DNA of 24,078 nt. Origin: JBOGDS01 sp050743075 (lineage in GTDB: Bacteria; Actinomycetota; Actinomycetes; Jiangellales; Jiangellaceae). How positions within the stretch are numbered: the stretch's first letter is position 1; the number at the start of each line of letters is the position of its first letter. A program made the translations under genes and the position numbers. The DNA lies in contig JBOGDS010000057.1 of the NCBI GenBank assembly GCA_050743075.1, positions 1 through 24,078 of the forward strand, written 5' to 3'. The notes under the pieces were generated by a model, which was not told the origin of the DNA, searched no databases, and saw only the letters and a list, made by a program, of their open reading frames with translations. Positions 1-7,314 of the stretch are shown one piece after another.

Positions 1-113
1 TCGCCGCCCTGGTCCGAGCCGGAGCCAGGTTCGAAAAGGGCGTCCTCGTCGAACGACCCGACGCCGAATCAGGAGGTCGCCAGCAAGTCGCATGACACGC
101 CGATCCACAGGTC

Positions 114-1586
114 TTGACTATTGCTCTGTCCGGGGTCTTCCTGACGCTGTGGTTCACGCCCTCGACGGCCCAGGTCACCTACGACGGCGCCTACCTGCCC
201 ATGCACGGCCTCGTGGTCTCCGAGGCGTACGCATCCACGCTGGACATCTCCTTCGGGGTGCGTGGCGGCCTGCTGATGCGCCAGGTCCATCACTGGGCGA
301 CGCTGGTGTTCGTGGCCGCCATGGCGGTGCACATGCTGCGCGTCTTCTTCACCGGGGCATTCCGGAAACCGCGTGAGCTCAACTGGCTGATCGGGCTCGG
401 GCTGCTCGTACTCGGCATCGCGGCCGGGTACACCGGCCACGCCTTACCCGATGATCTCCTGTCCGGAACGGGACTGAGGGTCGTCGAGGGAGTCATTCTG
501 GCCACCCCGATCGTGGGGACCTACATGTCGTCGTTCGTCTTCGGCGGCGAGTATCCCGGCGAAGACATCATCTCCCGGCTCAATTCCCTGCATACGCTCC
601 TGATCCCGGGCCTCATGCTGGCTCTCGTCGTGGCGCACCTGATGGTGGTCTGGCATCAGAAGCACACACAGTGGGGCGGCGCAGGCAAGTCCGATCAGAA
701 TGTCGTCGGACGTGCCGTCTTCCCGGCCTACGTGGCGAAGTCCGGCGGATTCTTGCTCATCGTCTTCGGGGTGATGTTCGCGATGGCGGCGACCATCCAG
801 ATCAACCCGGTCTGGCTCTGGGGGCCGTACGACCCATCACAGGTCGGTGCGCGGAGCCAGCCCCCCTGGTATGTCGGGTTCCTCGACGGTGGCCTGCGTC
901 TGATGCCGCCCTGGGCGATCGACGTCTTCGGCCACGAACTGAATCTGAGTGTGCTGGTCCCGGCGGTCATCCTGCCCGGAGTCATCCTCGCCGTGCTGGC
1001 GCTGTATCCGTGGGTCGAACGGCAGGTCTCCGCCGGCGACCGCGAATACCACCTCCTCGACAGGCCACGAAACATGCCGGTGCGTACCGGGCTCGGCGCC
1101 GGATTCATCGCCTTCTACATCCTGCTGTGGATCGCGGGCGGTAACGACTTCGTGGCCACGATCTTCCAGATACCGATCAACTGGATCACCTGGATCATGC
1201 GCATAGCGGTCATCGTGCTGCCGCCGATCATGTTCTTCGTCACCAAGCGGATCTGCATCGGGCTTCAGCGTCGCGATCGCGAGAAGGTGCTCCACGGCCG
1301 CGAGTCCGGCGTGATCATGGTCAGCCCCGACGGCGAGTACTCGGAGTTGCACGCGCCCTTGTCCCACGAGGCTGCCAACGAGCTCACTGCCCACCGTCGC
1401 CAGACGCCCGTTCAGCTCGATGCCGAGCTCGACGAGAACGGAATCCCGGCCCCACGGCGGCAGGTGGAGAAGGTGCGGGCGAAGCTCTCGTCGTTCTACT
1501 TCGGCGACGTGGTCCAGAAGCCCACAGAGGACGAACTCACCGCGGCACATCAGGACATTCCCAGCCGGCCCGCGGAGACTTCATGA
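114..1586 (+). CDS. 5'-truncated cytochrome b subunit of a bc1-type complex (QcrB-like)
   Basis: This encodes a membrane cytochrome b of the actinobacterial menaquinol:cytochrome c reductase (complex III) type, 490 aa from a TTG. Both haem-ligand pairs are visible: the VHHW and VHMLR histidines in the helix after the first loop, and the SLH and VAH histidines in the later helix. RKPRELNW and the long charged C-terminal tail (about residues 390-490) are typical of actinobacterial QcrB. Two things are wrong. The frame is closed by a TGA at 93-95 and family similarity begins only at LSGVFLTLWF, so the cytoplasmic N-terminus and most of the first membrane helix (roughly 60 residues) are missing. 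The Qo-site PEWY/PDWY motif reads PPWY (861-872), losing its acidic residue. No other bc-complex subunit is nearby and the 113 bases upstream show no recognisable gene. The next gene overlaps by 4 bases. It is probably a non-functional second copy. The family is certain, the functional state is inferred. Confidence 0.8.
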   Translation: MTIALSGVFLTLWFTPSTAQVTYDGAYLPMHGLVVSEAYASTLDISFGVRGGLLMRQVHHWATLVFVAAMAVHMLRVFFTGAFRKPRELNWLIGLGLLVLGIAAGYTGHALPDDLLSGTGLRVVEGVILATPIVGTYMSSFVFGGEYPGEDIISRLNSLHTLLIPGLMLALVVAHLMVVWHQKHTQWGGAGKSDQNVVGRAVFPAYVAKSGGFLLIVFGVMFAMAATIQINPVWLWGPYDPSQVGARSQPPWYVGFLDGGLRLMPPWAIDVFGHELNLSVLVPAVILPGVILAVLALYPWVERQVSAGDREYHLLDRPRNMPVRTGLGAGFIAFYILLWIAGGNDFVATIFQIPINWITWIMRIAVIVLPPIMFFVTKRICIGLQRRDREKVLHGRESGVIMVSPDGEYSELHAPLSHEAANELTAHRRQTPVQLDAELDENGIPAPRRQVEKVRAKLSSFYFGDVVQKPTEDELTAAHQDIPSRPAETS

Positions 1587-2566
1587 CCGACGCCACCGGT
1601 ATGCCCGACCCGCCCGGGACCGACACGAACCTCAATGCGGTCATCGGCGAGCGGCGCCTGCTGATCAACCCTTGCCTACCGTCTGCTCGGCTCCATAGCC
1701 GATGCCGAGGACGTCGTGCAGGAGACCTACGTCCGCTGGTACTCCATGTCGATCCGGCAGCAGGAGGAGATCGAATTGCCGGGCGCATGGCTGGTGACGG
1801 TGGCCAGTAGGATCTGCCTCGACCTGCTCGGCTCCGCGCGCATCCGACGCGAACGGTATGTGGGCGAATGGGTTCCGGAGCCCCTGCCCGACCGGTCCCA
1901 GTGGAGCAGCAGCCAGAGATCCGCCGACGCCCTCGACCCCGCGGACCGGGTCACTCTCGACGAGTCCGTCCACATGGCCTTCCTCGTCGTCCTCGAATCG
2001 ATGACCCCCGCCGAACGTGTCGCGTTCATCCTCCACGACGTCTTCCGCTACCCCTTGCCGAGATCGCCGAGATCGTCGGCCGAAGCCCGGAGGCATCCCG
2101 CCGGCTGGCCTCCTCGGCGCGCCGCCGCATCCGCTGCACGCACATCCCCACGACGTCGACCGGCAAGTACGCCGATGTCGTCAGGGCCTTCAAGGGAGCC
2201 TGGGAATCCGGCGACCTCGACGGTCTCGTCGCCCTGCTCGACCCCGACGTGACAGCCGTCATCGACGGCGGAGGTCTGGTCAGCGCCGAGCTTCGCCCGA
2301 TCGAAGGCGCCGAGCAGGTTGCCGGCTTCTTCCTGGGCATCGCCGACAGACAACCCGACCTGACGGTCCTGGAACGGCAGGTCAACGGCCAGCCCGGGCT
2401 GGTGGCGCGGGCCGACGGTTCGACGGTGGCAGTGATCGCGGTGGATGTGGCCGACACCGCGATCACGCAAATCTGGGCGATGCGGAACCCCGAGAAGCTC
2501 CGCGCGTGGGCGACGCTCCCGGCCGCGCCCGAGCCCGACGGCTATCCGGACGATCGGACCCGGTAG
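1583..2566 (+). pseudogene. ECF41-family sigma factor (SigJ-like) with SnoaL-like C-terminal domain, two frameshifts
   Basis: The pieces together read as an extracytoplasmic-function sigma factor of group ECF41: sigma-2 region (LAYRLLGSIADAEDVVQETY), sigma-4 region (MTPAERVAFILHDVF then AEIAEIVGRSPEASRR), then a SnoaL/NTF2-like C-terminal domain. Three ECF41 hallmarks are present in recognisable form: WVPEP (family WLPEP), DGGG, and NPEKL (family NPDKL). The reading frame changes twice. An extra base near 1669-1671 moves translation from the ATG frame into the sigma-2/4 frame, and a missing base near 2054-2056 moves it into the frame of the C-terminal domain, which runs to the TAG at 2564-2566. 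The ATG overlaps the cytochrome b stop as ATGA, implying translational coupling. In this family the C-terminal domain controls sigma activity. As written, no full-length product can be made. The shifts may be real or sequencing errors. Confidence 0.85.
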
Positions 2567-2598
2567 CGAGGACCCCGGCCCGGATCTCCAGCGCGTAG

Positions 2599-2844
2599 TC
2601 GGCGGACCTTGAACGGCGTGTCGGATGGTACCTGGCGACGATCATCGGCTACGACATCATCCCGTTCGGCGATCCGCGAAGTGACATCGACCTCGAGACC
2701 TTCTTCGAGGACATGGGCGGCGCCAGGGGCTACCACAGTCCGAACCACGAGCAGGACAACGCACCCGGCGGCAGCGCCGACCCTGGACAGTCACTGCGTC
2801 ACGCCGCGATCAGTGCCCACAACATGCTGAGGCGACGAGGCTGA
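2599..2844 (+). pseudogene. 3' remnant of an unidentified gene
   Basis: A frame open from the TAG at 2596 to the TGA at 2842 encodes about 81 residues with natural-looking composition (GWYLATIIGYDIIPFGDP, then DIDLETFFEDMGG, ending HAAISAHNMLRRRG). There is no convincing start codon or ribosome binding site. The overlapping ORF that begins at 2609 in another frame is Ser/Thr/Arg-rich and looks like a shadow. The segment resembles the C-terminal end of a larger protein whose 5' part has been lost, consistent with the decayed genes just upstream. I do not recognise the family and assign no function. Confidence 0.45.
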
Positions 2845-2866
2845 CGCTCGCCGTTCACCGAAGCCA

Positions 2867-2895
2867 GCCCGCCCGGCGAAGCCCGCCGGGCGGGC
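2867..2895. terminator. Perfect 12-bp GC hairpin between converging genes
   Basis: The arm GCCCGCCCGGCG at 2867-2878 is perfectly complementary to 2884-2895, with a 5-base loop. It sits 22 bases after the stop of the plus-strand remnant and 7 bases beyond the stop of the minus-strand ROK gene, so it can serve both converging transcripts. There is no T tract on either side, which is common for terminators in high-GC actinobacteria. Confidence 0.7.
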
Positions 2896-2902
2896 CGCCT
2901 AC

Positions 2903-4096
2903 TTACTGGGCGGCGAACACCGCGTCGCTGATCAACGCTGCGGCCCCGACGACGCCGGCGTCGTCACCCATCTCACTGAGAACCACGGGCAGGTTGCCGG
3001 TGGCCAGCGGGAGCGACCGCCGGTACACGACACCCCGGATCTCGGCGAGCAGCGGATGCCCCAGCCGAGCCACCCGGCCGCCGATGACGATCAGGCCGGG
3101 GTTGAAGAAGGACACCAGACTGGCGAGCACCCAGCCGACGCGGTGGCCGCCGTCGCGGATCATCTGAACGGCGTACGGGTCGCCCTGTGCGACGGCACCG
3201 GCAACATCAACGGCGGTCAGCTCGCCCTTCTCCGCGAGCAGGGCAGCCAGTACGGGCGACCGGTGACTGCGCGCCGCGGCCAGCGCGTCGCGCGCGAGTG
3301 CAGCCCCGCCGAAGAACGCCTCCAGGCAGCCGGTGTTACCGCACGCGCAGGTCGGGCCGAACTCCTCGACCCGGATGTGGCCGATGTCGCCGGCACATCC
3401 ATCGACCCCGCGGTAGAGCTGCCCGTCGACGACGATCCCGCACCCGATGCCGGTGCCGATCTTGACGAACAGGAAGTCGCGGGCAGACTTCGCGACGCCC
3501 GAGTGCTGCTCGCCCAGGGCCATCACGTTGACGTCGTTGTCGAGCAGCACCGGACAGCCGAGCTCGCGGGCCATGGCGTCGCGCACCGGATAGCCGTCCC
3601 AGCCCGGCATGATCGGCGGCGAGACGGGCACGCCGCCATGGAAGTCGACCGGACCGGGAACACCGATCCCCATGCCGGCCGGGCGGACCACACCTTGCTC
3701 GGCCAGCACCTTGCGGGTCAGCTCGAGCGACTTTGCCAGCACGTGCTCGGGGCCGAGCCGGACGTCCATGTCGACGTACTGCTGCCCCAGCACCGTCAGC
3801 CGGCCGTCAGTGACGGCGACCGACACGGCCGTGGCCCCGATTGCAATACCGACGAAGCGCACTTCGGACGACAGATCGACCAGCGTCGAGCGCCGCCCGC
3901 CGCGAGAGGCGGCCGGTCCGGCGCCCTCGGCCAGGCCGAGTTCGGCCAACCGGGCGACCTCGCTGGCCATCGTGGTCCGCGAGACGCTGAGCCGGTCGGC
4001 AAGCTCGACCCGCGACAACGGTCCTTCGTCGCGCAGCATCTTGAGCACTTTCGTCTGCGTCGACGTTTCTGGCCTGCCCGTGAGCGTGTGCTGCAC
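2903..4096 (-). CDS. ROK-family transcriptional regulator (NagC/XylR type)
   Basis: A 397-aa protein with an N-terminal winged helix-turn-helix (about residues 14-65, including LSRVELADRLSVSRTTMASEVARL) followed by a complete ROK sugar-kinase-like domain. Visible ROK features are the GIGVPGPV segment, LDNDVNVMALGE around the catalytic/sugar-binding Asp, GTGIGCGIV, GDIGH, and the zinc motif CACGNTGCLE (Cys250, Cys252, Cys257) with His240. The HTH-plus-ROK architecture indicates a sugar-responsive repressor rather than a plain glucokinase. The effector sugar cannot be read from sequence. The start is the GTG at 4094-4096. It has no obvious Shine-Dalgarno sequence and lies inside a palindrome (4084-4100), so a leaderless or autoregulated transcript is possible. 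It lies 59 bases downstream of dnaG on the same strand, and no sugar transporter or hydrolase is adjacent. Confidence 0.9.
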   Translation of the reverse strand: MQHTLTGRPETSTQTKVLKMLRDEGPLSRVELADRLSVSRTTMASEVARLAELGLAEGAGPAASRGGRRSTLVDLSSEVRFVGIAIGATAVSVAVTDGRLTVLGQQYVDMDVRLGPEHVLAKSLELTRKVLAEQGVVRPAGMGIGVPGPVDFHGGVPVSPPIMPGWDGYPVRDAMARELGCPVLLDNDVNVMALGEQHSGVAKSARDFLFVKIGTGIGCGIVVDGQLYRGVDGCAGDIGHIRVEEFGPTCACGNTGCLEAFFGGAALARDALAAARSHRSPVLAALLAEKGELTAVDVAGAVAQGDPYAVQMIRDGGHRVGWVLASLVSFFNPGLIVIGGRVARLGHPLLAEIRGVVYRRSLPLATGNLPVVLSEMGDDAGVVGAAALISDAVFAAQ

Positions 4097-4100
4097 ACGC
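4084..4100. promoter_or_regulatory. Palindrome over the ROK gene start codon
   Basis: GCGTGTGC-T-GCACACGC is a perfect 8-bp inverted repeat with a one-base centre. It covers the GTG start (4094-4096) of the ROK regulator. HTH proteins of this family commonly bind dyads in their own promoters, so an autoregulatory operator is a reasonable inference, not shown. Confidence 0.35.
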
Positions 4101-4114
4101 AGATCTTGTCACGG

Positions 4115-4135
4115 TTTCGCCGATGATTGGCGAAA
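4115..4135. promoter_or_regulatory. 7-7-7 dyad between dnaG and the ROK gene
   Basis: TTTCGCC (4115-4121) and GGCGAAA (4129-4135) are perfect inverted repeats around a 7-base spacer. The dyad is 20 bases past the dnaG stop and 19 bases before the ROK start. It could be the dnaG terminator or an operator for the ROK repressor. TTTCGC/GCGAAA half sites recall those of the ROK repressors NagC and Mlc in enterobacteria, which slightly favours the operator reading. Confidence 0.4.
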
Positions 4136-4155
4136 GCGGGAGCCCTCAACCGCTC

Positions 4156-6054
4156 TCAGGCACCGTTCCCGAGACCCCGCTCGCGCAGGTCACGACGCTG
4201 CTTCTCCATCGCCATCAGCTCGCCGAAGAGCCGGTTGTACGCGACGGTTTGCTCCGACGGATCAGTGCGCTGAAGCTTCGCTTTGAGTGCGACGAGCTTC
4301 CGCGACACCCAGACCTCGTGCAGCCGCAGCACAACGGACTCCACGTACCGCGGCAGGGCCGTCTCCTCGGCCGGGATTGGCTCGACCGAGAGCTCGGGCA
4401 CCAGGTGCCGGGTCACCTCGTCGGTCGCCGCAGCCAACAGGGCGTCCGTCCACGCTGGCCCGCCGCCTTGGGTGGCGCAGCCGCCGGCCTTGGCGACCGT
4501 CTCTCGTAGCGCTCGGTACACCGGCGACAGGAATGCCTCGGGGTCCAGATCGTCGAGCGTGGGACCGGCAAGGGCAGGGCGCTGGACCGCGACGCGCATG
4601 ACGGCCCGCTCGAGCGCGAGTGTCTGCGGGTCGACGTCGCCGTGAACCGGCACGCCGAGGGAAGGCTGGCCTGGGGCCGGAGGATGTCCGGCACGCGACC
4701 GCCCCCGCTCCGGAGCGCCCGAGAGGGCCCGCACCCGTCGCACGACCGCGAGCTCGTCGGGGGCGCCGACCCAGCCGGACAGCTTGCGGGCGTACTCGTC
4801 GCGAAGCGCCTGGTCGCGGATCCGCGCCACCAGCGGGATCGTGCGATCGAGAGCACGGGTACGGCCCTCGGGATTGTCCAGGTCGAAATCGCCGAGCATG
4901 GTGCGGATCGCGAAGTGGAACAGCGGTTGCCGGCGCGCGACGAGTTCGCGGACCGCCGCGTCGCCGGACCGTTGCCGGAGCTCGCACGGGTCGAGCCCGT
5001 CCGGCTCGACGGCGACGAACGTCTGACCGACGAAACGCTGGTCGCCGTCGAAGGCCCGCATGGCCGCCTTCTGCCCGGCGGCGTCGCCGTCGAAGGTGAA
5101 CACCACTTCGCCGCGGAACTCGTCCTGGTCGCGCAGCAGCCGCCTCAGCACCCGGGCGTGGTCCTCGCCGAACGACGTGCCGCAGGTCGCGACGGCCGTA
5201 CCGACGCCGGCCAGGTGGCAGGCCATGACGTCGGTGTACCCCTCGACGACGACCGCCTGGGATCGGCGGGCAATCTCCTTCTTGGCCAGGTCGACGCCGT
5301 ACAGCAGGTGGCTCTTCTTGTAGATCGGCGTCTCCGCAGTGTTGAGGTATTTCGCCTCGATCCGGTCGTCGTCGTAGAGCCGGCGCGCCCCGAACCCGAC
5401 GACGTCGCCGAAGAGGTCGCGGATCGGCCACAGCAGGCGGCCGCGGAAACGGTCGTACGGCGCGCCGCGCCCTTCCGCCACCAGACCGGCGGTCACCAGT
5501 TCGTCGTCGGTGAAGCCCTGCCGGCGCAGATGCTTGCGCAAGACGTCGCCCCCACGCGGCGCGTAACCGACCCCGAAGTGAGCCGCCGCGTCGCGGTCGA
5601 AGCCGCGCTCGTCGAGGAACTGCCGACCAGGGACAGCTTCGGGCGACTCGGCAAGCTGCTCGGCGTAGAAGGTCGCTGCGTCTCGATGGGCTTCGACCAG
5701 GCGCGTGCGCTGCTCTCGCTGCATCGAGGGCGCGCTGCCGGCGCGGGTCTCCTCGTAGCGGAGCTGGATGCCCACCTTGCCGGCGAGCCGCTCGACGGCC
5801 TCGACGAACGAGAGCTGGTCGATCTTCTGCACGAACGAGATGACGTCGCCGCCTTCTGAGCAGCCGAAGCAGAAGTACATGTTGCGAGCAGGGGTGACGT
5901 GAAAGGACGGCGTCTTCTCGTCGTGAAACGGGCACAGTCCCTTGAGCGAGCCACCCCCCGCATTGCGCAGCGTGACGTACTCCCCCACGATCGCGTCGAT
6001 CCGCGCCCGCTCGCGGACCACAGCGATGTCCTCGTCGCGGATCCGCCCAGCCAC
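4156..6054 (-). CDS. dnaG: DNA primase
   Basis: DnaG synthesises RNA primers for replication in complex with the replicative helicase. The 632-aa product starts with the CHC2 zinc finger (Cys41, His44, Cys62, Cys65; CPFHDEK and FCFGC), continues with the catalytic core (RFRGRLLWPIRD, AKYLNTAETPIYKKS) and the TOPRIM motifs EGYTDV (Glu271) and DGDAAG (Asp322, Asp324), and ends with a helicase-interaction domain, a normal length for the family. The frame is open further upstream to 6126, but actinobacterial primases begin at (V/M)AGRIRDED, so I place the start at the GTG 6052-6054. The Shine-Dalgarno is weak. No sigma-factor gene follows, unlike the enterobacterial macromolecular-synthesis operon. 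A repeat array (6111-6202) lies 57 bases upstream and may overlap its promoter. Confidence 0.96.
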   Translation of the reverse strand: MAGRIRDEDIAVVRERARIDAIVGEYVTLRNAGGGSLKGLCPFHDEKTPSFHVTPARNMYFCFGCSEGGDVISFVQKIDQLSFVEAVERLAGKVGIQLRYEETRAGSAPSMQREQRTRLVEAHRDAATFYAEQLAESPEAVPGRQFLDERGFDRDAAAHFGVGYAPRGGDVLRKHLRRQGFTDDELVTAGLVAEGRGAPYDRFRGRLLWPIRDLFGDVVGFGARRLYDDDRIEAKYLNTAETPIYKKSHLLYGVDLAKKEIARRSQAVVVEGYTDVMACHLAGVGTAVATCGTSFGEDHARVLRRLLRDQDEFRGEVVFTFDGDAAGQKAAMRAFDGDQRFVGQTFVAVEPDGLDPCELRQRSGDAAVRELVARRQPLFHFAIRTMLGDFDLDNPEGRTRALDRTIPLVARIRDQALRDEYARKLSGWVGAPDELAVVRRVRALSGAPERGRSRAGHPPAPGQPSLGVPVHGDVDPQTLALERAVMRVAVQRPALAGPTLDDLDPEAFLSPVYRALRETVAKAGGCATQGGGPAWTDALLAAATDEVTRHLVPELSVEPIPAEETALPRYVESVVLRLHEVWVSRKLVALKAKLQRTDPSEQTVAYNRLFGELMAMEKQRRDLRERGLGNGA

Positions 6055-6110
6055 CCGTCGGAGTCTACGGTCGCTTCCCACCGCGCGGCGCCGGTCCGGC
6101 CACCCACCCA

Positions 6111-6202
6111 CCATGGCACGCTGCACTGCTCCACAAAAGTGGCAGAACGGGCGCCATAGCGACAGTTCGACGTGCCATGCACAACGTTCTGGCGTGCCAT
6201 GG
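6111..6202. repeat. Left copy of a ~92-bp repeat array with the CGTGCCATGG motif
   Basis: This block aligns over its whole length with 7315-7407 at roughly 80% identity by hand, with one single-base gap. It begins with CCATGGCACG (6111-6120), the inverse of two later direct copies at 6171-6179 and 6193-6202, the latter pair 22 bases apart. Most copies are preceded by GTTC, giving a unit of GTTC-N2-CGTGCCATGG (3 bases in the spacer at 6186-6202). Between them is a conserved core (GCTCCACAAAA and CAGAACGGGCGCC). It lies between the 3' end of the DUF559 gene and the 5' end of dnaG. Confidence 0.85.
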
Positions 6203-6204
6203 GC

Positions 6205-6241
6205 AGCGCCGCCCGGCCAGCTGGCCGAATCAGGCGGCGCT
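6205..6241 (-). terminator. Long hairpin abutting the DUF559 gene stop
   Basis: AGCGCCGCC (6205-6213) pairs with GGCGGCGCT (6233-6241), and inside it CGGCCAG (6214-6220) pairs with CTGGCCG (6221-6227), leaving a 5-base bulge. The 16-bp stem touches the TAG stop (6242-6244) of the minus-strand DUF559 gene and separates it from the repeat array and dnaG. It is probably a terminator for the DUF559 gene. Confidence 0.6.
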
Positions 6242-7224
6242 CTACCGGCCGAACAGAAGGGCGGTACGGGGTACGAGCAGCGGCACGTTGTACATGGTGC
6301 TCGCGATGCGTGACTGCCGCACGATCCGGTCTATGACCACGTCCGGCCGCTGCTGGATCTCATGGCCAGACCACCGCACGACGACGAACCCGTGCTCCTC
6401 GATGCGGACCTGGCGGGCCTTCTCCTCCACCAGCACCGCATCGGCGCTTCCGCGTGGATCGGTGTACTTGACCCGGCCGTCGGCCTCGCCGACCAGACGA
6501 TAGGGCTTCCACGCGAAGTCAGCGCGAATGCCACCACGGCTGTACCTGTCGCCGACGATCCAAACGTTGCACTCGGGCAGCGGCAGTCCGAAGTCGACGA
6601 ACGTGGCGAACGACAGCGACTCCACCGGCGACTCGCGCCGGCCGGAGGCGTGCCGCGCCACCAGGTCGACGGCCGTCCCATCTCGCCAGGTGCTCATCGA
6701 TGCGGCGATCCGGCTCAGGTCGTCGATGATCGCCGGATCTCGCGCCAGGGCCGCATCAGCCAAGGCAGCCCGGCCGCGAAGCCGTGGTTTCGGGCGACGT
6801 CGAGCGCCGTGCGTGCCGCTCGGAGCACGGCCATACCCCACTCGAAGCCGATGTCGACGGGATCCACCATGGCCGTGCGCAGGCGAAGGCCTGGGGCGTA
6901 CGCGCGACGCCCCTCGGCCCGCGTGGCCTGCGACAACGTCACGCGGTCGGGTTGACCGTGCGGCACGGGTAACCCGTTGAGGAGCGTCGCTGTGTAGTCG
7001 CACGCCCAGCCGCGCCTGCCGATCGTCAGCCACGCGGCGCGCGCTTCGAGTGCGTGTCGTATCACCAGCCGGGTGGCGGCATCGCCCCAGCGTTGGGCGT
7101 CGCAGTACATGCCCCGTCGAACCCGAACGAGCCGGCCGCATGCGAGCGCGTGCCGGACCGCCGCGTCGGTCAGTCCCGCGCAGCGCGCCTCGTCGAGGCT
7201 GAAGATGATGCCCAGCTTATCCAT
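6242..7224 (-). pseudogene. AbiEi-like winged-helix plus DUF559 (Vsr-like nuclease fold) protein, frameshifted
   Basis: Two frames join into one protein of about 325 residues. The N-terminal part (from ATG 7222-7224) has the AbiEi-like helix-turn-helix pattern (LDEARCAGLTDAAVRHALACGRL then VRRGMY) and the usual middle region (RTALDVARNHGF). The C-terminal part has the DUF559/Vsr-like signature: Asp in RADFAW, Glu and Asp in GEADGR, then EHGFVVVRWSGHEI. The frame is lost at about 6755-6770, where one base appears missing (reading GFAAGL then should continue as ALADAALAR). The ATG is chosen because the longer upstream frame runs into a repeat. The family is related to type IV antitoxin AbiEi, whose wHTH is known to bind inverted repeats and repress its own promoter. 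No AbiEii toxin gene is present. The gene is flanked by two similar repeat arrays and followed by a tight hairpin. Its biological role is unknown. Confidence 0.8.
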
Positions 7225-7268
7225 GGCTCGCCAAGCCTGACCCAGATCGGCAGGCGCCGTTCTCGATA

Positions 7269-7290
7269 TCCACAGGCGATCCACAGGCGG
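7269..7290. repeat. Perfect tandem duplication of ATCCACAGGCG
   Basis: ATCCACAGGCG occurs twice head to tail (7269-7279 and 7280-7290), 45 to 66 bases upstream of the DUF559 gene ATG, where an operator would lie. On the minus strand each unit contains TGTGGAT, the core of a DnaA box (TGTGGATAA). One unit matches 8 of 9 box positions, the other 7 of 9. GATCCACAGG also occurs once at about 102-111. Confidence 0.7.
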
Positions 7291-7314
7291 CACGGCGGCT
7301 TCACCCCGGCGCGG

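Noticed and set aside
1..113. A partial gene at the left edge (frame 1, open to a TGA at 115-117)
   Set aside because: The 38 residues are Ser/Pro/Glu-rich and resemble no family I know. It may be the tail of an upstream gene but cannot be supported.
837..1550. A 237-codon minus-strand ORF opposite cytochrome b
   Set aside because: Antisense to haem-ligand and membrane segments of the cytochrome b frame. No start context or family match.
3056..4126. A 356-codon plus-strand ORF opposite the ROK regulator
   Set aside because: It mirrors the ROK gene, has His/Gln/Arg-rich composition typical of antisense frames in GC-rich DNA, and no recognisable motif.
4642..5859. A 405-codon plus-strand ORF opposite dnaG
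   Set aside because: Complement of the certain dnaG gene, with codon composition of a shadow frame.
7269..7290. A replication origin, from the DnaA-box-like tandem units near dnaG
   Set aside because: Only two imperfect boxes, no AT-rich region, and no dnaA, dnaN or parAB genes nearby.
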